In this document: one piece after another, positions 1-4,361 of the stretch
Layout: every line of letters begins with the position of its first letter
Numbering within the stretch: position 1 is the first letter of the stretch
Assembly: GCA_025354075.1 (NCBI GenBank)
Contig: JANXNO010000168.1
Coordinates: 1-5,500 of the forward strand
Source: Burkholderiales bacterium
GTDB lineage: Bacteria > Pseudomonadota > Gammaproteobacteria > Burkholderiales > Casimicrobiaceae
Direction of reading: 5' to 3'
DNA: 5,500 nucleotides
Notes under the pieces: model-generated
Seen by the model: the letters and a program-made list of their open reading frames with translations, nothing else
Databases searched by the model: none
Told to the model about the DNA's origin: nothing
Position numbers and translations under genes: made by a program

Positions 1-200
1 CCACGCTTTGCACGTATAACTTTTTAATAGTACAAATCATAAATTGCTGGTTTGTCTTGTAAGCGGCTGATTTTCCTGCGCTATGTTTGTTTAAAGCGTG
101 ATGGTGTGGATATAACAAGTTGCGCGACGGATCGCGATGGCTCGTATGTCGGCTCTCGTAAGCCCTCATCGCGAAGCGATCAAATATCGGCTCGACGGAT
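1..200. other. Intergenic stretch without a convincing gene
   Basis: The first ~120 bases are clearly richer in A and T than the rest of the window. A short open frame beginning at a TTG (52-267) has no ribosome binding site and no recognisable protein family, and it runs into the large inverted repeat, so I do not call it. An 8-bp inverted repeat, TCGCGATG (132-139) with CATCGCGA (167-174), encloses a second small one, GGCT (151-154) with AGCC (161-164), and could fold as a branched hairpin. A 9-base direct repeat CGACGGATC occurs at 125-133 and 193-201. TATAAC at 111-116 resembles a -10 box, but its upstream partner TTGTTT (87-92, 18-base gap) is weak. Confidence 0.5.
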
Positions 201-324
201 CCCCGTTGATTGGCCCCGAGAAGCGGAAGAAAAAAGCGATCAGAACGAAAAACTGTTTGAGCGATAGCGAGTTTTTTCGTTCCGCTTTTTTCTGAGCATC
301 GCAGGAATAGGCCAATCTCCGGGG
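201..324. repeat. Large imperfect inverted repeat (intergenic palindromic element)
   Basis: The two ends are symmetric: CCCCG-tt-GATTGGCC (201-215) faces GGCCAATC-tc-CGGGG (310-324). The inner part is also paired: AGAAAAAAGCG (228-238) is perfectly complementary to CGCTTTTTTCT (283-293). After a 4-base bulge, GAACGAAAAAC (243-253) pairs with GTTTTTTCGTTC (271-282) with one extra T. The top of the hairpin is the loop at about 254-270. The stretches between outer and inner arms (216-227 and 294-309) do not pair well. No transposase is present. This resembles a non-autonomous palindromic element or an extragenic repeat of the type common in betaproteobacterial intergenic regions. The family assignment is from memory. 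Confidence 0.7.
236..291. terminator. Possible bidirectional intrinsic terminator inside the inverted repeat
   Basis: A stem made by GCG (236-238) plus GAACGAAAAAC (243-253) against GTTTTTTCGTTC plus CGC (271-285) is followed directly by six T (286-291). On the opposite strand it is likewise followed by six T, the complement of the A-run at 230-235. This is the arrangement of a rho-independent terminator working in both directions. The bulge and the rather AT-rich stem make it weaker than a textbook example. Confidence 0.4.
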
Positions 325-337
325 TCGCCTTTTTTGG

Positions 338-383
338 GTTACCTTTTTTGGCGAAGCAAAAAAGGTAACTCGCCGTCAGGCGA
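338..383. repeat. Perfect 13-bp hairpin followed by a small hairpin
   Basis: GTTACCTTTTTTG (338-350) and CAAAAAAGGTAAC (357-369) are perfectly complementary and are separated by a 6-base loop. The next bases form TCGCC-GTCA-GGCGA (370-383), a 5-bp hairpin. The combination of a T-run/A-run stem with a GGCGAAGC apex is one I recall as a dispersed intergenic repeat in Burkholderiales. It lies 14 bases after the large inverted repeat and may be part of the same composite element. Confidence 0.65.
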
Positions 384-420
384 AACAGACGCGTGGCATA
401 CGAACCACTTCATTCCACCA

Positions 421-460
421 GCCCCCTCACCCTAACCCTCTCCCGCTTGCGGGAGAGGGG
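421..460. repeat. CCCTCACCCTAACCCTCTCCC-type palindromic repeat
   Basis: CCCTCTCCCGC (436-446) and GCGGGAGAGGG (449-459) form a perfect 11-bp stem around TT. It is preceded by the motif CCCTCACCCTAA (424-435). This sequence type is a widespread extragenic palindrome in GC-rich proteobacteria, which I recall but did not search. It has no T-run and is therefore not a standard intrinsic terminator. Confidence 0.65.
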
Positions 461-611
461 ACAAAGCCACGAACCCGCGAACGTTCCCGGTATCACCTAC
501 CGATACCATCAGCCACCTCCTGCGCTACTGGCGTGCGCGACCCGTGACGCGCCACCCCAGCGCCCCTAACTTTCGCCTCACGGGCATGTGCCCGGAACGG
601 GAGAGACTCTT
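461..611. other. Upstream region of the lipoprotein-like gene, with two small palindromes
   Basis: GGTATC (489-494) and GATACC (502-507) are 6-base arms around a 7-base spacer, which could be an operator or a chance palindrome. CGGGCA-TG-TGCCCG (581-594) is a 6-bp stem just before the ribosome binding site of the next gene. No clear sigma-70 promoter with both boxes was found here. Confidence 0.35.
599..605 (+). promoter_or_regulatory. Ribosome binding site supporting the TTG start at 612
   Basis: GGGAGAG ends six bases before the TTG at 612. The alternative GTG at 588 has no comparable purine-rich site and lies inside the palindrome at 581-594, so the TTG is the better start. Confidence 0.55.
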
Positions 612-1085
612 TTGAACATCATCAATCTTGTGGCAGCTTTGGGCACGGCGGCGCTGGCAACCGCGTGTGTGGTGGTGCCTGTTGGCCCGGACGGTCGGCC
701 TTACAGTGGCTACGGCAACTACCCTGCTTACCCTGCGGGCAGCGCGCTGGCGGTGGCTCCGCTGGCGCCACCGGTGCCCAGCGTTGCCGTGATGAATGCG
801 CGGCTTTATCCCGCTAATGATTTGGCGCAACCGGGCGGCATGGCGGTGGGCCAGGTTACCAATTTTCTGGATGGTAGGGGTGCGTTTTCAGTGACGATTG
901 CAGGCGAACAGTTCAATGGCGAAGCCACGCGCTCAGGTCGCACGTCCCGCGAGGGCGTGGCCAATGCGATCGGGGCTCGTGGTGGCACGCTAAGCTGCAC
1001 GTACTTGCTCAACAATCCGACGCAGGGCTCCGGTCAATGCAGTGTTAACACCGGCGCGCGCTTTCAGTTGCACCTTGGCGGCTGA
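612..1085 (+). CDS. Putative secreted lipoprotein of unknown function
   Basis: This is a 157-residue product when read from the TTG start. The frame extends upstream to a GTG at 588, but the ribosome binding site favours 612. The N-terminus is a hydrophobic stretch (residues 3-18) ending in Ala-Thr-Ala-Cys, with Cys19 as a possible lipidation site. The lipobox is loose (Ala rather than Leu at -3), and the usual positive charge before the hydrophobic stretch is missing, so lipidation is likely but unproven. Residues 23-58 are rich in Pro, Gly, Ala and Tyr, consistent with a flexible periplasmic linker. A compact C-terminal part (about 59-157) contains Asn-Ala-Arg-Leu-Tyr-Pro-Ala-Asn-Asp (62-70), Gly-Glu-Ala-Thr-Arg (103-107) and two cysteines (129 and 143) that could form a disulfide. 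I recognise the general look of a small envelope protein but no named family, and assign no function. It converges on the acetyltransferase gene, with 33 bases between them. Confidence 0.7.
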   Translation: MNIINLVAALGTAALATACVVVPVGPDGRPYSGYGNYPAYPAGSALAVAPLAPPVPSVAVMNARLYPANDLAQPGGMAVGQVTNFLDGRGAFSVTIAGEQFNGEATRSGRTSREGVANAIGARGGTLSCTYLLNNPTQGSGQCSVNTGARFQLHLGG

Positions 1086-1118
1086 CCGCTGTCACGCGGC
1101 AGCATTCAACGTTGCACG

Positions 1119-1715
1119 TTAAAAAGCGCCCAGCTTAGCCGCAGCGGCAATGCGCCTGACCTTGCCCTGCTCGCTGATCGGCGTTTTCCAGAGCGCGAGC
1201 AGATAGGGTTCCGCGACCTTGATGAAACCGGCGCGACGATATACGGCTTCGGCTTGATGGTCTGTGACATAGCACCAGATGGCCGCGCCGTCGGTGAGGG
1301 CACTGTGGGCGGCGCGCAGCAGGATTTCTGCGATGCCGCCGTGCTCATGGAGCCAGGCGCGTTGCAGCGGTGAAAAGCGCTGATGAGCACGATCATCAAT
1401 GCACAGTCCGCCGCATAAGTAATCACCCTGCCAGGCGCTGAAGTGCACGTAACCGGCGCAATCGGCACCGGCCATTGCGGCGAAGTGACGCGGAAATTGC
1501 GGGATTTCCTGCCCCAGCTTTCGACGGAACAAATGTGCGGCGATTGCAGGATCGGCAAGCTCCTGAACGAGGATGGTCTGGTTCAGCGCGGGGCGGTCAC
1601 GCATGGCCGCGCGCGCCTGCTGCACGGCAAGTGCGGCGTCTGCTGACGACCATGCCGAGTGACTTTTCGCCTCGGTGCTGCGCCGTTTAAGCCAGTTGCC
1701 GAGCGCGTTGAACAT
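1119..1715 (-). CDS. GNAT-like N-acetyltransferase family protein
   Basis: This is a 198-residue soluble protein with no signal peptide or membrane segment. GNAT enzymes move an acetyl group from acetyl-CoA to an amine. The C-terminal half carries the signature: Gly-Gly-Ile-Ala-Glu-Ile-Leu-Leu (126-133) resembles the acetyl-CoA pyrophosphate-binding loop and helix of motif A. Residues 146-164 (IWCYVTDHQAEAVYRRAGF) match the usual motif B pattern of beta strand, Asn/Asp-x-x-Ala, Tyr-x-x-x-Gly-Phe. The first ~45 residues are basic and helical in character and do not belong to the core fold. Motif A is imperfect (His in place of the usual Arg/Gln), so cofactor binding should be considered probable only. 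The substrate cannot be told from the sequence. The ribosome binding site before the ATG is poor. TTGATC and TATTTT on the minus strand (1813-1818 and 1791-1796, 16-base gap) form a weak possible promoter of its own. Confidence 0.65.
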   Translation of the reverse strand: MFNALGNWLKRRSTEAKSHSAWSSADAALAVQQARAAMRDRPALNQTILVQELADPAIAAHLFRRKLGQEIPQFPRHFAAMAGADCAGYVHFSAWQGDYLCGGLCIDDRAHQRFSPLQRAWLHEHGGIAEILLRAAHSALTDGAAIWCYVTDHQAEAVYRRAGFIKVAEPYLLALWKTPISEQGKVRRIAAAAKLGAF

Positions 1716-1837
1716 AGTTCAGCTTTTCGCTAAAAGACCCATTAGGCAAGGGCTGAAAGCGCGATAAAGACAGATATCGACTTTATGCATAAAATACCAC
1801 CAAGCCCATATTGATCAAGCGTTTCAGCGTAAAGCCG
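1716..1837. other. Intergenic gap between the acetyltransferase and DUF2147 genes
   Basis: These 122 bases lie between two minus-strand genes. They contain a small hairpin CTTTT-CGCT-AAAAG (1723-1736) without a following T-run, and a weak minus-strand promoter candidate (1791-1818). No clear terminator is seen after the DUF2147 gene, so read-through into the acetyltransferase gene is possible. Confidence 0.35.
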
Positions 1838-2281
1838 CTACTCAACGCGCGACCAAGTTTGGGTGCGACCGAACAACGGCGTGCCAATGTAGCCCTTCAC
1901 GTCGAGCTTTTTGTTGTCCTCGCTCAACGTGAGTCGCGCCCGGTACACCTTGCCGTTAGCCGCGTCGAGAATGTCACCGCCGTCCCAGTGCGATTCGCCT
2001 TTTTTGATGTTGCGAATGATGGTGAGCCCGACCACCGGCTGGCCCTTGCGACTGTCGGTGCATTCTTCGCACTTTGAGTCCTGTTTCGCCGGGTCGAGCA
2101 GTTTTTCGATCTTGCCGGTAAACACGCCGCCAACCTCGGTGATACGAATCATCGCCTTTTCTTTGCCGGTGGCGTCGTCGACGGTTTTCCACAGGCCCGC
2201 CGGCGATTGCGCAAACGCGGACGACGCGATCAACCCGATGGCGCTAGTTAAAAGGCACAGCAAAGTGCGCGAAAATTTCAT
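1838..2281 (-). CDS. Periplasmic DUF2147 family protein
   Basis: This 147-residue protein has a clear Sec signal peptide: Lys2 and Arg5, a hydrophobic core (about 6-22), and a cleavage site after Ala-Phe-Ala (residue 24). The mature part matches the DUF2147 pattern: Gly-Leu-Trp-Lys (29-32) near the start, a Gly-Lys-Ile (56-58) strand, a Cys-Glu-Glu-Cys pair (71-74), Gly-Gly-x-Ile-Leu-Asp (101-106) followed by Gly-Lys-Val-Tyr (110-113), and Gly-Tyr-Ile-Gly (130-133) before an aromatic C-terminus. Family members are small secreted beta-rich proteins of unknown biochemical role, and I do not assign one. The Cys-x-x-Cys pair could be a disulfide or metal site. The start is well supported by GAGGAG (minus strand, 2288-2293) six bases before the ATG. 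It lies 42 bp downstream of the DUF1993 gene on the same strand and is probably transcribed with it. Confidence 0.88.
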   Translation of the reverse strand: MKFSRTLLCLLTSAIGLIASSAFAQSPAGLWKTVDDATGKEKAMIRITEVGGVFTGKIEKLLDPAKQDSKCEECTDSRKGQPVVGLTIIRNIKKGESHWDGGDILDAANGKVYRARLTLSEDNKKLDVKGYIGTPLFGRTQTWSRVE

Positions 2282-2323
2282 GGGATGCTCCTCATTTGAC
2301 CGTTCACCAATGCGTACGCAGCG

Positions 2324-2830
2324 TTACGCGCCGCCGATGAAATCGCGCTTGCCGACCGCTACACCGGCGTGGCGCAGCAGGTTGTACGCGGTGGTCGAGT
2401 GGAAGTAAAAGTTCGGGAACGCGAAACCATTGAGGTAAGGCAGACCGACGAAATCGTGTGGCGTGCCAGCAATCGGAATGGTGATGATTTTTTTCTCGCT
2501 GCCCTCGAATTGCTCGGGCGTAAGCGTGGCGAGAAAGTCGCGCACTTTCTGGCAACGGGCTTTGAGTTCCGTGAAGGTCTTTTCGCTGTCGTCGTGCTTT
2601 GGGTTGTCGACGCCAGCAAGCCGTGCTGGTGCGCCCTTGGCGAAGTCGCAGGCGATTTGAATCTGCTTGGAAAACGGCAGCATGTCCGGGTAAATCCGCA
2701 TGCTGGTGAGCACCGTCTCGTCTATCTTCCGCTCAGCGGCATAGGCCGCACCCTTGTCAAGCAGATGCATGAGATTGCCGAGGTAGCGATCAAAGACCGG
2801 AACCGACAGGTTGTACATAGAAATAGTCAT
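2324..2830 (-). CDS. DUF1993 domain-containing protein
   Basis: This is a 168-residue cytoplasmic protein with no signal peptide. The open frame reaches upstream to 2944, but the chosen ATG at 2830 gives the usual family length and start (Met-Thr-Ile-Ser-Met-Tyr), and an AGGA (2837-2840 on the minus strand) sits at suitable distance. Recognisable DUF1993 features are the Tyr-Asn-Leu-Ser-Val-Pro-Val-Phe start (6-13), a Leu-x-Lys-Gly-Ala-Ala-Tyr helix (24-30), Arg-Ile-Tyr-Pro-Asp-Met-Leu-Pro-Phe (45-53), and the strongly conserved C-terminal segment Asn-Phe-Tyr-Phe-His (140-144) through Leu-Leu-Arg-His-Ala-Gly-Val (151-157) to Gly-Lys-Arg-Asp-Phe (160-164). The family is predicted to be a four-helix bundle related to DinB-like proteins, and its function is unknown. 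It is the first gene of a probable two-gene unit with DUF2147 and is divergent from the TRAP binding-protein gene. Confidence 0.9.
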   Translation of the reverse strand: MTISMYNLSVPVFDRYLGNLMHLLDKGAAYAAERKIDETVLTSMRIYPDMLPFSKQIQIACDFAKGAPARLAGVDNPKHDDSEKTFTELKARCQKVRDFLATLTPEQFEGSEKKIITIPIAGTPHDFVGLPYLNGFAFPNFYFHSTTAYNLLRHAGVAVGKRDFIGGA

Positions 2831-2836
2831 AAAAAA

Positions 2837-2840
2837 TCCT
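2837..2840 (-). promoter_or_regulatory. Ribosome binding site of the DUF1993 gene
   Basis: AGGA on the minus strand, followed by a run of T, precedes the ATG at 2830. It supports the short 168-residue product over the longer open frame that begins at 2944. Confidence 0.6.
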
Positions 2841-2872
2841 TTTGCGCGACACAGAGGTGCGCGAGCGAAAGC

Positions 2873-2909
2873 GATTGTAGGTGCATCCCGCGCGGGTGCG
2901 CCAGCAATC
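2873..2909. repeat. REP-like GTAG-headed palindrome in the divergent promoter region
   Basis: GATTG (2873-2877) pairs with CAATC (2905-2909). Inside a 2-base mismatch on each side, the 23 bases at 2880-2902 fold into a 10-bp stem with two G-T pairs and a 3-base loop. The stem is headed by GTAG (2877-2880), the tetranucleotide typical of one class of REP sequences. On the minus strand, TACAAT (2874-2879) resembles a -10 box placed about 45 bases before the DUF1993 start, but no good -35 box sits 17 bases upstream. The element could be a REP sequence, an operator, or both. Only one copy is seen in this window. Confidence 0.5.
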
Positions 2910-2956
2910 ATGGTCATCGCCACGAACCGGCCCTGTCGCGTCAATCAAAATTTACC

Positions 2957-2962
2957 GGAGGG
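2957..2962 (+). promoter_or_regulatory. Ribosome binding site fixing the TRAP binding-protein start
   Basis: GGAGGG ends six bases before the ATG at 2969. Together with the twin-arginine signal that follows, it sets the start far downstream of the beginning of the open frame (2369), whose upstream part is antisense to the DUF1993 gene. Confidence 0.8.
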
Positions 2963-2968
2963 CGACCC

Positions 2969-4072
2969 ATGGAACGACGCGATTTTCTCTCAGGCGCAAT
3001 GGGGGCTGCGAGCGCTGCCGCAGCCTTTTCAGGGGTCATGCCCAGCATCGCCCATGCGCAAAGTTTGCCGAGCGTCAGCTGGCGGCTGACGTCCAGTTTT
3101 CCCAAATCACTCGACACGATTTATGGCGGGGCCGAGCAGTTTGCGCGCATCATCGATGGCCTCACCGGTGGCAAATTCAAGATTGCAATCGTCGAAGCGG
3201 CCGCCATCGCCCCGGCAAAAAATGCATTTGAAGCGGTGCAAACCGGCACGGTTGAATGCGCACACACGGCAGGATATTACTTTCTGGGCGTCAACAAAGC
3301 CCTGGCGTTTGACACCACGTTGCCATTTGGCATGAACCAGCGGCAACACAACGCGTGGGTCTATCAGGGTGGCGGGCAAGAACTGCTGCGTGACCTGTTT
3401 GGACAGTACAACATGGTGAACTTTCCGATGGGCAACACTGGCGCGCAAATGGGCGGCTGGTACAACAAGGAAATCCGTACGTTGGAGGACGTGAAGGGCC
3501 TGAAAATCCGTATCCCCGGCTTCGGCGCTGAAATCTGGAAGCGTCTGGGGGCTGAACCAGTCAGTTTGCCCGGCGGAGAAATCGCTGCGGCCTTGCGCGA
3601 TAAAAAAATCGATGCCGGTGAATGGGTGGGGCCCTATGACGATGACAAACTGGGCCTGCCGCTGGTGGCGCGGTTTTACTACTACCCGGCTTGGTGGGAG
3701 CCTGCGGCTGCGCTTAGTTTGTATGTCAACAAGGCGGCATATGACGCACTGCCCGCTCCGTACAGGGAGGCTGTCACCGTGGCAACCGGATGGGTCAATC
3801 AATGGATGATGGCGGCGTATGACACACGAAACCCCGCCGCCTACAAAAAGATGATTGGCAGCGGCACGCGGGTGCAGTTGTTTCCGAACAGCTTCATGAT
3901 CGCAGCCTATCGCAGCGCCTTCTCGATTTACGATGCGGAGGCCACGGTTAACCCGGCTTTCAAGAAGATTTATGAGCCGTGGAAGCGTTATCGCGCAGAG
4001 ATTAACGAATGGCACAAAACCGCTGAAGCCGCGATGACCAATTTCCTGGTGAATTGGCGCGCGGAGGGCTGA
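2969..4072 (+). CDS. TRAP transporter solute-binding protein, DctP family (TakP/mannitol-chloroaromatic type)
   Basis: This 367-residue periplasmic receptor binds a small organic acid and hands it to a sodium-driven TRAP permease. The N-terminus is a twin-arginine signal: Arg3-Arg4-Asp-Phe-Leu, a hydrophobic Ala-rich stretch (9-20) and a cleavage site after Ala-His-Ala (30). This implies export in folded form, as for other members with a similar leader. Family marks in the mature part are Trp-Arg-Leu-Thr-Ser-Ser-Phe-Pro (38-45), Ala-Phe-Glu-Ala-Val (86-90), Asn-Thr-Gly-Ala-Gln-Met-Gly-Gly-Trp (156-164), Gly-Leu-Lys-Ile-Arg-Ile-Pro-Gly (177-184), Pro-Gly-Gly-Glu (201-204), and Glu-Trp-Val-Gly-Pro-Tyr-Asp-Asp (218-225), followed by Tyr-Tyr-Tyr-Pro-x-Trp-Trp-Glu-Pro (237-245). 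By analogy with TakP, Arg181 should hold the ligand carboxylate and Gln160, Glu218 and Trp219 lie in the ligand/cation site. A 2-oxo acid or similar carboxylate is a reasonable ligand, but this is inference. No DctQ or DctM membrane subunit flanks it here: the next gene is gcvT behind its riboswitch. Confidence 0.92.
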   Translation: MERRDFLSGAMGAASAAAAFSGVMPSIAHAQSLPSVSWRLTSSFPKSLDTIYGGAEQFARIIDGLTGGKFKIAIVEAAAIAPAKNAFEAVQTGTVECAHTAGYYFLGVNKALAFDTTLPFGMNQRQHNAWVYQGGGQELLRDLFGQYNMVNFPMGNTGAQMGGWYNKEIRTLEDVKGLKIRIPGFGAEIWKRLGAEPVSLPGGEIAAALRDKKIDAGEWVGPYDDDKLGLPLVARFYYYPAWWEPAAALSLYVNKAAYDALPAPYREAVTVATGWVNQWMMAAYDTRNPAAYKKMIGSGTRVQLFPNSFMIAAYRSAFSIYDAEATVNPAFKKIYEPWKRYRAEINEWHKTAEAAMTNFLVNWRAEG

Positions 4073-4099
4073 TCGCGGCGCTTTCAGTAGTAACATTTG
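4073..4099 (+). other. Short leader region between the TRAP gene and the riboswitch
   Basis: These 27 bases contain no recognisable terminator. No promoter with both boxes could be identified for the riboswitch transcript here or in the 3' end of the TRAP gene. The gcvT promoter therefore probably lies within the TRAP coding end but is not resolved, and read-through from the TRAP gene is possible. Confidence 0.3.
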
Positions 4100-4326
4100 G
4101 TTTGGTTTTAGGAGAAGTGCTGTGTGTCTTGCGACAGGCAGCGCTACCGTAGGCGTAATCCCCGGAGGATCGCTCAGGTTCCGATACTGAAACCAAACGC
4201 ACATCTGGAGAGCGAGGCAGTCATTCGTAACTTACGCGTTAACGATGACGAGAGCCTCCGCCGAAGGGGCAAGTTTGTCGGCATGCGTGCCGCACCAAAT
4301 GAATCTCTCAGGCACAAAGGACAGAT
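4100..4326 (+). ncRNA. Tandem glycine riboswitch (two aptamers) upstream of gcvT
   Basis: This is a cis-acting RNA that binds glycine and controls the glycine cleavage gene behind it. Aptamer I (4100-4198) is closed by a perfect 9-bp helix, GTTTGGTTT (4100-4108) with AAACCAAAC (4190-4198). It contains AGGAGA (4110-4115), an internal 7-bp arm (4116-4122 with 4139-4145), CCGTAGGCGTAAT (4147-4159) and CGCTCAGGTTCC (4171-4182). Aptamer II (4203-4326) has a short closing helix ATCT (4203-4206)/AGAT (4323-4326), GGAGAG (4207-4212), an arm GAGGC (4214-4218)/GCCTC (4254-4258), the conserved CCGAAGGGGCAA (4261-4272), a CGGCA-TGCG-TGCCG hairpin (4279-4292), and the conserved AATCTCTCAGGCAC (4302-4315) with AAAGGACAGA (4316-4325). 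Aptamer II is near-consensus. Aptamer I is more divergent. The short linker (4199-4202) is typical for the tandem arrangement. Confidence 0.93.
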
Positions 4327-4329
4327 CCG

Positions 4330-4360
4330 GGACGTCAATCTTTATTGAAAGAACACGTCC
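4330..4360 (+). promoter_or_regulatory. Putative riboswitch expression-platform hairpin masking the gcvT ribosome binding site
   Basis: GGACGT (4330-4335) pairs perfectly with ACGTCC (4355-4360). Inside, TCTTT (4339-4343) pairs with AAAGA (4348-4352) around the loop ATTG. The only purine-rich stretch before the gcvT ATG, GAAAGA (4347-4352, nine bases ahead), falls in this inner stem. The hairpin has no T-run, so it points to control of translation initiation, not of transcription termination. A competing pair exists: AGGAC in the conserved 3' part of aptamer II (4318-4322) can pair with GTCCT (4357-4361). Which form glycine favours cannot be decided from sequence. Confidence 0.55.
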
Positions 4361-4361
4361 T

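Noticed and set aside
8..36. Possible promoter TTGCAC (8-13) with TACAAA (31-36), 17-base gap
   Set aside because: Both boxes are poor matches, and no gene begins within reach downstream.
52..267. 71-codon plus-strand open frame starting with TTG
   Set aside because: It has no ribosome binding site and no family features, and it overlaps the inverted repeat at 201-324.
421..460. CRISPR-like or tandem repeat array
   Set aside because: The palindromes in 201-460 differ from one another and show no regular repeat-spacer pattern.
1086..1118. Possible terminator between the convergent lipoprotein and acetyltransferase genes
   Set aside because: Only a 4-bp stem (CCGC 1086-1089 with GCGG 1096-1099) and no T-run; too weak to call.
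1106..1558. 150-codon minus-strand open frame overlapping the acetyltransferase gene
   Set aside because: It is a frame-shifted shadow, rich in Ser, Pro and Arg. The 1119-1715 frame carries the GNAT motifs.
2831..2944. 38-codon upstream extension of the DUF1993 frame
   Set aside because: Family members start at the Met-Thr-Ile-Ser-Met-Tyr segment, and the extension crosses the palindrome of the intergenic region.
2369..2968. 200-codon upstream extension of the TRAP binding-protein frame
   Set aside because: It is antisense to the DUF1993 gene and precedes a clear ribosome binding site and a twin-arginine signal at 2969.
3107..4204. 365-codon open frame on the minus strand
   Set aside because: It is antisense to the TRAP binding-protein gene and runs into the riboswitch. 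Its product is not recognisable.
4124..4348. 74-codon plus-strand open frame
   Set aside because: It lies within the glycine riboswitch. The conservation there is of RNA structure, and the product is not protein-like.
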